A DNA stretch of 19,386 nucleotides, taken from positions 1 to 19,386 of the forward strand of contig CAZWVM010000056.1 in assembly GCA_964637705.1 (NCBI GenBank), given 5' to 3'. The notes beneath the pieces were generated by a model. That model was not told the origin of the DNA. It made no database searches and saw only the letters and a program-made list of their open reading frames with translations. Positions 1 through 7,084 of this stretch are shown piece by piece. How positions within the stretch are numbered: position 1 is the stretch's first letter; each line of letters opens with the position of its first letter. Made by a program: the position numbers and the translations under genes. This stretch comes from CAZWVM01 sp964637705 (GTDB lineage Bacteria > UBA8481).

Positions 1-916
1 CGCGGAGCTGGACCCCGAGCCGCTTGGCGAAGGTCGTCTTGCCGCTGGAGGAGGGACCGGCGATGAAGATGAGGCGGGCCTGGGCCGCACGCTCGAGAAT
101 CCGGTCGGCGATGAAGGCGATCTTCTTCTCGTGCAGGGCCTCCGCGATCTGGACGCACTCGTGGAACTTCCCCTGCGCGATCATCTCGTTCAGGTCCCCG
201 ACGTTCTGGATCCCGATGATCTTCGACCACTTCTTCGACTCGTGGTAGACCGCGAAGAGCCGGGTCTGGTCGGAGGCCTGGGGCATCCGCTCGATGTTGC
301 GCTTGTCGGGAAAGCGCAGGACGAAGCCCGGCGGGTACGGGGCGAGAAGGAAACGGTCGACGCGGCCCGTCGCGGGCGCCAGGGGCCCGAGCGGCACGTC
401 GAAGAATCCGTTCAGCTCGTAGACGGGAATGTCGTGATCGTAGTTGCGCTTCAGCAGCTTCACCTTGTCGCGGCGGCCGAGACGCTCGAAGAGCTCGAGC
501 GCCTCGCCGACCGAGGTGTAGCGCCTCGTGAGCGGCGTGTCCTCCTCGATGAGGCGCATCATCTCCCGTTCGAGCCGCTCGAGGTCCTTCCCGGAGAACG
601 ACTCGCGCCCCTGGATCTCGTAGTAGTAGCCGCTCGCGAGCGAATGGCCGATCGGGACGCGCGCGCCGGGAAAGACCGAGTGGGCGGCGGCGGCCAGGAT
701 GAAGGAGAGCGTGCGGCGATAGATCTCGTTGCCCTCCTTGTCCGTGTAGACGATCGGCCGGATGGAGGCCGAACGGAGGAGGCGATAGTCGGCGCTGACG
801 ATCAGGTGATCGACGGAGGCGGCGAGCAGCCTCGGGTCCTCGCCGAGGATCTCGCGGACCGTCGTACCCGGAGCGATCTTGCGGATCGAGCCGTCCGGCA
901 TCGTGATCTTGATCAT
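1..916 (-). CDS. TGS-domain nucleoside (uridine kinase-like) kinase, C-terminus cut by window edge
   Basis: The visible 305 residues begin MIKITMPDG, a TGS-like beta-grasp domain (about residues 1-65). A threonyl-tRNA-synthetase second-additional-domain-like part follows, with GHSLASGYYYEI near residue 105, then the family-typical YPPGFVLRFP. The Walker A loop GPSSSGKTT lies at residues 287-295, just before the left edge. This architecture is that of the cytosolic TGS-linked uridine kinase/phosphoribulokinase-like family, expected to phosphorylate a nucleoside with ATP or GTP; the true substrate is not readable here. The start is well supported: AGGAGG at 925-930 sits 8 nt before the ATG, and that ATG overlaps the upstream gene's stop (ATGA), implying translational coupling. 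It is the third gene of an nth-led operon. The kinase core after the P-loop lies outside the window. Confidence 0.85.
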   Translation of the reverse strand, partial: MIKITMPDGSIRKIAPGTTVREILGEDPRLLAASVDHLIVSADYRLLRSASIRPIVYTDKEGNEIYRRTLSFILAAAAHSVFPGARVPIGHSLASGYYYEIQGRESFSGKDLERLEREMMRLIEEDTPLTRRYTSVGEALELFERLGRRDKVKLLKRNYDHDIPVYELNGFFDVPLGPLAPATGRVDRFLLAPYPPGFVLRFPDKRNIERMPQASDQTRLFAVYHESKKWSKIIGIQNVGDLNEMIAQGKFHECVQIAEALHEKKIAFIADRILERAAQARLIFIAGPSSSGKTTFAKRLGVQLR

Positions 917-1251
917 CCGGTGTGCCTCCTGCGGTGGCGGTGGCGGCGACGCCTCTGGAACCACGTCTCGAGGACATAGTACAGCAGCCCGGCGCCGAGC
1001 CCCGTGATCACCAGGGTGACGACGAAGGGCGTGCGCCAGAAGATGTCGTTGAGGTCGATCCCCAGGTTCTCGTCGGGGCGCGGACCGTTCCCTTCCCAGA
1101 TGCGCCCCGCCGCATCCACGTAGCGGAACTGGTAGCTCGTGCCCGCGTGGAGATGATACTGGCCCGTCATCTCGTCGATGTGGCCGCCGTTATGATCGAT
1201 GGGGCCGGGATGGGCGAAGAGCAGCAGGGCCGAGAGACCGAGCGCGATCAT
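913..1251 (-). CDS. small periplasm-facing membrane protein with YHYH-like His motif
   Basis: This 112-residue protein starts with a hydrophobic signal-like segment (residues 1-14). A histidine-rich motif follows: HPG at 14-16, DHNGGH at 19-24 and TGQYHLHAG at 29-37. It resembles the short YHYH/YHCH motif found beside secreted nuclease-like domains. A single transmembrane helix spans about 74-95 and the tail is very basic (RRRRHRHRRRH). The His motif probably faces the periplasm and the Arg/His tail the cytoplasm. Metal or nucleic-acid binding is inference only. The start ATG has a purine-rich GGGAGAGGG just upstream and overlaps the nth stop (ATGA); its own stop overlaps the next start (ATGA). 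I do not recognise the full-length family. Confidence 0.7.
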   Translation of the reverse strand: MIALGLSALLLFAHPGPIDHNGGHIDEMTGQYHLHAGTSYQFRYVDAAGRIWEGNGPRPDENLGIDLNDIFWRTPFVVTLVITGLGAGLLYYVLETWFQRRRRHRHRRRHTG

Positions 1252-1913
1252 GCGACCCTCTCCCGGCGCCTCTGCCCCTCGGGGCAGAGGTCGAGCAGGC
1301 GGCAATCCGGGCAGCGCGGCGCCCGGGCGCGACAGACGGCGCGGCCGTGCGCGATGAAGAGGTGGGTGACGCGGCCCCAGGCCGCCCGCGGCAGGATCTC
1401 CGCGAGGTCCTTCTCCACCCGCGCCGGATCCTCCTCGTGCGTCAGGCCCAGGCGGCGCGCGAGGCGCCCACAGTGCGTGTCGACGGCGATTCCCTCGCTC
1501 CGTCCCGTCGTCTCCGACAGAACCACGTTCGCCGTCTTCCGCCCCACGCCGGGCAGGCGCGTCAATCCCTCCATCGTCCAGTCGAGCCCGGCACGCGCGG
1601 CCGCCGCGATTCGCACGATGTTGCGCGCCTTCACGCGGTAAAGGCCCAGCGGCCGCAGGATCCTCTCGACGCTCCCGGTCGGAGCCTCGGCGAGATCGGT
1701 GGGGCGGGGAAAGGCGCGGAAGAGGACCGGCGTCACGCGGTTCACCTTGGCGTCGGTGCACTGGGCCGAGAGAACGACGGAGACGAGAAAACGAAAGCGG
1801 TCGCGGCGGTAGCGGAGCGAGGTGCCGGCCTCGGGATACAGGAGACCGAGCGCGCGGAGGATGGCGCGGATCTTCGCGGCACGCAAGGCCCGGCTCGGCC
1901 CGAAACTCCTCAC
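1248..1913 (-). CDS. nth: endonuclease III (DNA glycosylase/AP lyase)
   Basis: Base excision repair enzyme that removes oxidised pyrimidines and cleaves the AP site. The helix-hairpin-helix LPGVGRKTANVV is at residues 120-131, with catalytic Lys126 and catalytic Asp145 in AVDTH. The C-terminal [4Fe-4S] ligands C-x6-C-x2-C-x5-C are C194, C201, C204 and C210. At 221 residues it matches the usual family length (E. coli 211). I chose GTG at 1911-1913. A longer reading from TTG at 1980-1982 would begin inside a good -35 box (TTGTCT, 17 nt, TATAAA), so it cannot lie on that transcript. The GTG overlaps the TGA of a 10-codon leader ORF as GTGA. The gene heads an operon whose next two genes overlap by ATGA. 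Confidence 0.93.
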   Translation of the reverse strand: MRSFGPSRALRAAKIRAILRALGLLYPEAGTSLRYRRDRFRFLVSVVLSAQCTDAKVNRVTPVLFRAFPRPTDLAEAPTGSVERILRPLGLYRVKARNIVRIAAAARAGLDWTMEGLTRLPGVGRKTANVVLSETTGRSEGIAVDTHCGRLARRLGLTHEEDPARVEKDLAEILPRAAWGRVTHLFIAHGRAVCRARAPRCPDCRLLDLCPEGQRRRERVA

Positions 1914-1942
1914 CGCGAGACCCCATAGACGGCTGCGTTCAT
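1910..1942 (-). CDS. possible 10-codon leader ORF coupled to nth
   Basis: An ATG 11 nt after the TATAAA -10 box opens a reading frame encoding MNAAVYGVSR. Its TGA stop overlaps the nth GTG as GTGA. The same overlap joins four genes on the other strand, so coupling is plausible. The ORF may only deliver ribosomes to nth. It is too short to have recognisable protein features and could be a chance frame. Confidence 0.35.
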   Translation of the reverse strand: MNAAVYGVSR

Positions 1943-1953
1943 TCGCTCGCTTC

Positions 1954-1982
1954 TTTATACCCCTCTTCGAAATCCGAGACAA
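1954..1982 (-). promoter_or_regulatory. nth operon promoter (TTGTCT - 17 nt - TATAAA)
   Basis: The -35 box TTGTCT is at 1977-1982 and the -10 box TATAAA at 1954-1959, with exact 17-nt spacing. Each matches the sigma-70 consensus at 4 or more of 6 positions. The promoter diverges from the ispE promoter. Confidence 0.65.
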
Positions 1983-2040
1983 GCGCCGGGAGCGCGAGGT
2001 CGTGGCCGCGTTTCGCGGGTCATGTAACTCGTGATGAATG

Positions 2041-2072
2041 CGGACGCGCCCGAGCGCGGGAATGCGCGTCCG
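2041..2072. repeat. 9-bp perfect inverted repeat between nth and ispE promoters
   Basis: CGGACGCGC (2041-2049) and GCGCGTCCG (2064-2072) are perfect inverted copies separated by 14 nt. They lie between the divergent nth and ispE promoters. This could be a dyad operator or a hairpin at the end of an upstream transcript; no T-tract follows. Confidence 0.4.
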
Positions 2073-2136
2073 TCCGTCACGGGCGAGCCGTCGACGGGAC
2101 GTCCTGTTTGCCCTTTCCGTTCTCTCCCCTCCTCCC

Positions 2137-2142
2137 TATGAT
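2137..2142 (+). promoter_or_regulatory. ispE operon -10 box (TATGAT)
   Basis: TATGAT matches TATAAT at 5 of 6 positions and ends 6 nt before the ispE GTG, so transcription would begin at or next to the start codon. The -35 is weak (TTTCCG at 2114-2119). No Shine-Dalgarno is visible upstream of the GTG. Confidence 0.5.
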
Positions 2143-2148
2143 GGATCC

Positions 2149-3030
2149 GTGCTTACGACTCCGGCGCGCGCGAAGATCAACCTCCTCCTGAACGTGCTCG
2201 CCCGGAGGCCCGACGGCTACCACGACCTCGAGATGGTCAACCTCTCGCTCGACCTGCACGATACCGTCTCCCTCGAGCCCGCGGCCTCCTTCTCGGCCGC
2301 GGTCACGGCGGAGGCCGACGCGACGGGCGCCGGGGCCCTGCCGTGCGACGGGCGCAACATCGCGGTTCGCGCCCTGCAGGAGGTCTGTCGCCTGAGAGAG
2401 ATCGCCCCGGCCTATCGCCTCACGATCCGGAAACGCATTCCCGTCGGGGCGGGGCTGGCCGGCGGCTCGACCGATGCCGCGGCCGTCCTGCGGCTCCTCG
2501 GTGCGGAGCACCCCGATCTCGCCGCGCTCGCGCTCAAGCTCGGCGCGGACGTGCCGTACTGCCTTTCGGGAGAACCGGCCGTCGTCAGGGGGATCGGCGA
2601 GACCATCGAACCCTTCGCGCTGGGCAGGCTCCCGCACTTCGTCGTGGCGAACCCGGGCTTCGAGGTGCCGACGAAATCCGTCTTCGAGGCGTGGAGGGCC
2701 GCTCCGAGGACCGCGCCGCCTTCGGATCCGGGGCGCCTCGCCGCGGCTCTCGCGCGCGGCGACTGGAGCGAAGCCGGGCCTCTCGCCTCCAACGACCTTC
2801 AACCGGTGACCTGCCGCCTGCACGAGGGCGTGGCGCGGTTGATCGAGGCAGTGCGCGGCACGGGCCCGGCGCTCGCGATGATGAGCGGTTCCGGTCCCAC
2901 GGTGATCGGGATGTTCCCGAATCGTGCCGAGGCGGAAGCCGCCGCGCGGCGCCTCGTAGCCGCGGCCCCTTTCGTGCGCGTCGCGTCCGCGGCACGCTCC
3001 GCGCGCGAGACGCCACCCGAGAACCCGTGA
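2149..3030 (+). CDS. ispE: 4-diphosphocytidyl-2-C-methyl-D-erythritol kinase
   Basis: GHMP kinase of the MEP isoprenoid pathway; it phosphorylates the 2-hydroxyl of CDP-methylerythritol with ATP. Family motifs are substrate-side ARAKINL (Lys9), the glycine-rich ATP loop PVGAGLAGGSTDAA at residues 98-111, catalytic Asp134 in LGADVPYCLSG, and the C-terminal MSGSGPTVIG. The 293 residues match the usual length (about 283). The frame is open back to 2038, but those 37 residues are not IspE-like. GTG at 2149 gives the canonical N-terminus and sits 6 nt after TATGAT. The stop overlaps the next gene's GTG as GTGA. It heads a six-gene run of surface-glycan genes, which fits polyprenyl carrier supply. 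Confidence 0.93.
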   Translation: MLTTPARAKINLLLNVLARRPDGYHDLEMVNLSLDLHDTVSLEPAASFSAAVTAEADATGAGALPCDGRNIAVRALQEVCRLREIAPAYRLTIRKRIPVGAGLAGGSTDAAAVLRLLGAEHPDLAALALKLGADVPYCLSGEPAVVRGIGETIEPFALGRLPHFVVANPGFEVPTKSVFEAWRAAPRTAPPSDPGRLAAALARGDWSEAGPLASNDLQPVTCRLHEGVARLIEAVRGTGPALAMMSGSGPTVIGMFPNRAEAEAAARRLVAAAPFVRVASAARSARETPPENP

Positions 3031-3752
3031 TCCTCTCGGACGCGGATTTCGATCACATTCGCGGGCACTACCTGGAACCCGCGGGCGCCTGGGCCAGGGA
3101 GAGGATCGAGCGGGTCCTGGAGGCCCTTTCGCCGCGACCGGGAGAACGGATCCTCGACCTCGGCTGCGCCCTCGGCACCTTCTCCTTCCACTGCGCGCGG
3201 CGCGCGGCGAAACCGGTCGGGCTCGACCGCGATCGGGAAGCGCTCCTGAAGGGCCGCGAGGCGGCGGCGAGGATGGGAGACAAACCGGCCCCCCGCGTGC
3301 GCGGCGATGCCCGCGCTCTTCCCTTCCGCGACGGCGTTTTCGACGCCGTCGCCAACGCGGATTTCATCGAGCACGTGCCGGACGCGGAGAAACCGCCGAT
3401 CTTCCGGGAGATGCACCGCGTCATGAAGCACGGCGGGCGGGGCGTCGTGTACACTCCGAACCGCGCGCGCGTCGAGTGGGAACTGCGCGGAGAGCGACTG
3501 AAGCGCGCGCTCGGCCTGCGCCGCGAGCCGGTACCGGCCTGGCGGACCTACGTCGATCCGGATCACTTCGGCCTGGCCACGCCCGGGGAGGCCCGGGCCG
3601 CGCTGGTCGAAGCGGGTTTCGAGACGGACGTGCGGTATTACGAGTTCCACGTGCCGCTTCTCTCGCGGATCCCCGGATTCGACGCGCTCATCCGTCCCCT
3701 CCTCGCCGCGCGTTTTTCGAACCGTTTTCTCGTGCGGGTTCGAAAGCCGTGA
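3027..3752 (+). CDS. class I SAM-dependent methyltransferase
   Basis: The 241-residue protein has a Rossmann-type methyltransferase core. Motif I RILDLGCALGTFS is near residues 41-53, the acidic motif II region VGLDRDREAL follows, and then DARALPFRDGVFDAVANADFIEHV and the post-motif LREMHRVMKHGG-like region typical of the UbiE/Methyltransf_11 group. The substrate is unknown; a lipid, polyprenyl or sugar intermediate fits the glycosyltransferase context. The start GTG overlaps the ispE stop (GTGA) and its own stop overlaps the next GTG (GTGA), so it is probably co-translated with both. The frame is open far upstream inside ispE, but that part is only antisense-free read-through without domain similarity. 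Confidence 0.85.
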   Translation: MILSDADFDHIRGHYLEPAGAWARERIERVLEALSPRPGERILDLGCALGTFSFHCARRAAKPVGLDRDREALLKGREAAARMGDKPAPRVRGDARALPFRDGVFDAVANADFIEHVPDAEKPPIFREMHRVMKHGGRGVVYTPNRARVEWELRGERLKRALGLRREPVPAWRTYVDPDHFGLATPGEARAALVEAGFETDVRYYEFHVPLLSRIPGFDALIRPLLAARFSNRFLVRVRKP

Positions 3753-5188
3753 AGCGCCTCCTCGTTCTCGCCGCGCTGCTTCTCTTCGCTTTCCTCGCCG
3801 GACGCTTCTACCTCGTCACGGGCGATGACGCGACCTATCTCGCCCTCGCACGCTCGATCCACGAGGGACGTTATGCCTCGATCAACGTCCCGGGAGATCC
3901 TCCCCAGGTCCAGTATCCTCCCCTCTTTCCCCTGCTCCTCTACCCCATCGCCGCCCTGCCGCCCGAAAGCGTCGGCACGGCGCGGCTCTGGGTCGCGGCC
4001 TGGTCGGTCCTTGCCGTCGCCGCCGTCGCCCTCGCGGCGCGCCGACGCGATCCCGCGACCGGTCTCGTCGCCGCGCTCCCCTTCGCCGTCTCGCCGCTCT
4101 TCGGCGAATACGGCACCTCCGTCCTCCCGGAGATCCTCTTCATCGGGCTCTGCTACGCCGTGCTCGTGCGCCTGGGGCGATCGACCGATCCGGGCGCGCC
4201 GCCGGGGATCGATCCTTTCATCCCGCTGGGGCTCGGCGCGGCCTGGTTGCTGAAATCGGCCGCCCTCCCGCTCGTCCTGGCCGCGCTTTCCTGGCTCGCC
4301 TGGAAGCGGCGCGCGGCCGCCCTGGCCGCAACGGTTCTCGTCCTCGCGGTCGGGATGGCCCCGTGGTGGCTCTGGCAGGCTTCTCACGGCAGCGACTACG
4401 TGCGCTCCCACATCCTCCAGGCCGACATCTACGATCCCTCGTCGGGCGTGCTTTCGCCCCTGGAGATTTTCACGCGCCGCGTGCCTCATAACGCCGCGCG
4501 GTACGCGGGGCGGATCGCCGCGGACGTCCTCCTGCCTCCCTTCTTCCGCGCCATCCCGCCGGGCGGCGTGCTCTTTCCGCTGAAGGTCGGGGCGAGCCTG
4601 GCGATCGCCGCGGCCGTCCTCGGGGGCGCGCTGCGCCGCGTCCGCTCGGGTGGATTCGGCCCCGAGGAGCTCTTCGTCGTCCTCTCGGTCGGGATGTACC
4701 TGGTGCACCCGGTCTACTCGGATCGCTACCTCTTCTCGATCTACCCCTCGCTGGCCGGATACCTGCTCCACCTCTTCTCCTCGCCCGTCCGCCGCGCCCG
4801 CGTCGCGGTCGCGTGGAGCGCGATCCTCGTCGCCGGATCGGTACTCGCGGTCGGCGCGCCCGTGCCCCGCGAGGACGTCGCGTACTTCAAGGCCGTGGAG
4901 TGGGTCGGCGAGCACGCGAGGGCGAACGACCTCGTCCTCGCGCGCAAGCCCGCCGCGGTCTGGTTCTACACCGGTCGCAAGGCGATGAGCTACCCGGCGA
5001 CGACCGACACGCGGGCCTGGCCGCCGGGCGCGCGCTTCGTGATCCGCGATTCGTACACGATCGGCGTCGCCACGGCCGCGCTCCACGCCGACCCCGTCCT
5101 TTCCGACGGCCGCTTCTTCCGCCGGGTATACGTCTCTGATATCCTGCCCGAGGTCCGCATCTATGAAGCGCGAAGGGAAGAACCGTGA
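3749..5188 (+). CDS. GT-C fold membrane glycosyltransferase (ArnT/PMT-like)
   Basis: This 479-residue polytopic membrane protein begins with an N-terminal helix. The first periplasmic loop carries VTGDDATYLALARSI, with the paired acidic residues Asp26-Asp27 expected at the catalytic site of GT-C enzymes that use polyprenyl-phosphate sugars. Hydrophobic helices fill roughly residues 50-400, and a soluble C-terminal part follows. It resembles the ArnT/PMT_2 superfamily; acceptor and sugar cannot be read. Start and stop are both GTGA overlaps with neighbours. The GT2 two genes downstream is of the type that makes polyprenyl-phosphate sugar donors, so the two may act in sequence at the inner membrane. 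Confidence 0.8.
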   Translation: MKRLLVLAALLLFAFLAGRFYLVTGDDATYLALARSIHEGRYASINVPGDPPQVQYPPLFPLLLYPIAALPPESVGTARLWVAAWSVLAVAAVALAARRRDPATGLVAALPFAVSPLFGEYGTSVLPEILFIGLCYAVLVRLGRSTDPGAPPGIDPFIPLGLGAAWLLKSAALPLVLAALSWLAWKRRAAALAATVLVLAVGMAPWWLWQASHGSDYVRSHILQADIYDPSSGVLSPLEIFTRRVPHNAARYAGRIAADVLLPPFFRAIPPGGVLFPLKVGASLAIAAAVLGGALRRVRSGGFGPEELFVVLSVGMYLVHPVYSDRYLFSIYPSLAGYLLHLFSSPVRRARVAVAWSAILVAGSVLAVGAPVPREDVAYFKAVEWVGEHARANDLVLARKPAAVWFYTGRKAMSYPATTDTRAWPPGARFVIRDSYTIGVATAALHADPVLSDGRFFRRVYVSDILPEVRIYEARREEP

Positions 5189-6270
5189 CCTCTGAACATC
5201 TTCCGCGTCCCGACTGCCTCCACTTCCGCGGCGACGTGCCCTGCCGCAGGAGGAAGGTCTGCTGGGACTGCGACGAGTTCGCCCCCGTGCCGCGCCGGGC
5301 GCTCGTCATCAAGTTCGGCGCCCCGGGCGACGCGTTGCGCACGACGCCGCTCCTCGCGCGGCTCCGCCGGGAGGGCTTCGGGGAGATCACCTGGATCTGC
5401 GACGAGGCGAGCCGGGAGGTGCTGTCGCTGGCGGTGAACATCGACCGCCTCCTGGTCTTCGGTGCGGAGACGACGACGCTTCTCGCGGTCGAACGCTTCG
5501 ACACGGTCTTCTCGCTCGACAAGGCCCCGGCCGCGGCCGCGCTCGCCATGACCGCCCGCGCGGCGGAGAAGCGCGGTTTCGGGCTGAACGAGAGCGGGCG
5601 CCTCATCGCCCTGGATCGCCGTTCCGGCTACGCCCTGAGGCTCGGCATGGACGACGACTTGAAGTTCCGCGGGAACCGGAAGACCGTGCCCCGGATCCTC
5701 TTCGAGATGTCGGGATATGACTATGCCGGCGAGGAGTACGAACTGGATCTCGGGGCGCTCGCGGACCGTCCCACCGAGACCCGCGAGGGGCGGCTCGTGG
5801 CCCTGAACATCGGCGTCGGGGGGCGCTGGCCGACGAAGGCCTGGCCCGACGACTGCTGGGTGGCGCTGGCCAGGCGGGTGCGCGACGGCGGGGACACGCC
5901 GGTCTTCGTCGGCGGCGAGGCGGAACGCGGGCTCCTCGCCAACTTCGCCGCGCGGGCGGAGGTGGAATCGATTCCACCGGCGGCGGTGAGGATCTTCGCG
6001 GAGACCCTCGCGCGCGCGGACGCGGTCGTCTCCGGCGACTCGTTCGGCCTGCACGTCGCGCTCGCGGTCCGAACGCCCGTCATCGGGCTCTTCTGCTCGA
6101 CGAGCGCCCACGAGATCGAATGGTTCGGGCGGGGCGAAGCGGTCGTCTCGGGCGAGGGTCCCTGCTACAACGCGCGTTGCGGCCGATGGCCCGGGTGCAT
6201 GAGAAAGATCGCTCCCGAGGAAGTCTATCGCCGGCTCAAGGCGCGGCTGGGACCGTCTCCGTGCGACTGA
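5185..6270 (+). CDS. glycosyltransferase family 9 (heptosyltransferase-like) with N-terminal Cys cluster
   Basis: The 361-residue protein has an N-terminal Cys cluster: C11, C20, C26 and C29 (PC, then VCWDC). The GT9 fold then starts at ALVIKFGAPGDALRTTPLL (residues 39-57), equivalent to the WaaC/WaaF/RfaQ N-terminus. RWPTKAWPDDCW and SGDSFGLHVALAVRTPVIGLF are the usual C-domain donor-binding segments. A second Cys group (GPC, ARC, PGC) lies near the C-terminus. It probably transfers a heptose or similar sugar to LPS or another surface glycan on the cytoplasmic face. GTG overlaps the GT-C stop as GTGA. The Cys cluster is not part of classical heptosyltransferases and may bind zinc or an iron-sulfur cluster (inference). 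Confidence 0.85.
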   Translation: MTSEHLPRPDCLHFRGDVPCRRRKVCWDCDEFAPVPRRALVIKFGAPGDALRTTPLLARLRREGFGEITWICDEASREVLSLAVNIDRLLVFGAETTTLLAVERFDTVFSLDKAPAAAALAMTARAAEKRGFGLNESGRLIALDRRSGYALRLGMDDDLKFRGNRKTVPRILFEMSGYDYAGEEYELDLGALADRPTETREGRLVALNIGVGGRWPTKAWPDDCWVALARRVRDGGDTPVFVGGEAERGLLANFAARAEVESIPPAAVRIFAETLARADAVVSGDSFGLHVALAVRTPVIGLFCSTSAHEIEWFGRGEAVVSGEGPCYNARCGRWPGCMRKIAPEEVYRRLKARLGPSPCD

Positions 6271-6280
6271 GAAGTCATCG

Positions 6281-7084
6281 GTGACGACGCCCATGATCGT
6301 CGTGATGGTCCCGACCTGGAACGAGTCGGAGAATATCCCTCTCCTCATCGAGGGCATCCTCGCGCTCGAGAGCGGCATCCACGTTCTCGTCGTGGACGAC
6401 AACTCGCCCGACGGGACGGCACGGATCGTCGAGGATCTCGCGGCGAGATCGCCGTTCGTCCATCTCCTCCTCAGGACGACCCAGCGCGGGCGCGGGTCGG
6501 CCGGCATCGCGGGATTCCGGAAAGCGCTGGAAATGGGCGCGGAGATCGTGATCGAGATGGACGCTGACTTCTCCCATCCCGTGCGCTACATCCCGGTTCT
6601 CCTGGAGGCACTGGAGGGCGTCGACGTCGTCTTCGCTTCGCGGCTCGTCAAGGGCGGCGGCGAGGTGAACCGCAGTTTCGGGCGCGTGGCGGTCACCAAG
6701 ATCGCGAACCTGATGACGCGCACCGTGATGGGGTATCCCGTCCACGACTGCACGGCCGGGTACCGCGTCTTCCGCCGACACGTGCTCGAATCGATCGATC
6801 TCGGGACGCTCCGCGCCGAGGGGCCCGCGATCGTGGGTGAAGTCCTTTATCGCATCGTGCGCGGGGGGTTCCCCGTGCGCGAGGTGCCGTACATCTACGA
6901 GGACCGGCGCTTCGGCCAGTCCTCGCTCCGGTCCTCCATCCTCTTCAACTGTCTCTGGTGGCTCGCAAAACTGAAGCTTCGCCAGATGACCGTCGACGCC
7001 GCGGCCTTTCGACGCGCCCGGCGCATCTACCGCGAGAACCCTCCCGAACCCGCGAATCGGCCATGGTCGCCCCGCTCATCGTAG
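6281..7084 (+). CDS. family 2 glycosyltransferase, polyprenyl-phosphate mannose synthase-like
   Basis: The 267-residue soluble GT2 lacks C-terminal membrane helices, as in single-domain Dpm1/polyprenol monophosphomannose synthases. Motifs are MVPTWNESENI (residues 9-19), VVDDNSPDGT (38-47), the DxD-type MDADFSHP (93-100), VFASRLVKGG and DCTAGYRVFRR (156-166). The predicted reaction moves a sugar from GDP or UDP onto polyprenyl phosphate on the cytoplasmic side. It starts 10 nt after the GT9 stop with GTG; ATG at 6293 is an alternative giving MIVVMVPTWNE. The product would be a donor for the GT-C enzyme encoded nearby. The last 22 nt overlap the next gene. Confidence 0.85.
   Translation: MTTPMIVVMVPTWNESENIPLLIEGILALESGIHVLVVDDNSPDGTARIVEDLAARSPFVHLLLRTTQRGRGSAGIAGFRKALEMGAEIVIEMDADFSHPVRYIPVLLEALEGVDVVFASRLVKGGGEVNRSFGRVAVTKIANLMTRTVMGYPVHDCTAGYRVFRRHVLESIDLGTLRAEGPAIVGEVLYRIVRGGFPVREVPYIYEDRRFGQSSLRSSILFNCLWWLAKLKLRQMTVDAAAFRRARRIYRENPPEPANRPWSPRSS

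Noticed and set aside
131..979. Plus-strand ORF opposite the nucleoside kinase
   Set aside because: Antisense shadow of a GC-rich gene with clear TGS and P-loop motifs on the minus strand.
1980..1982. TTG as the nth start
   Set aside because: It is the first triplet of a well-spaced -35 box, so it lies upstream of the transcript.
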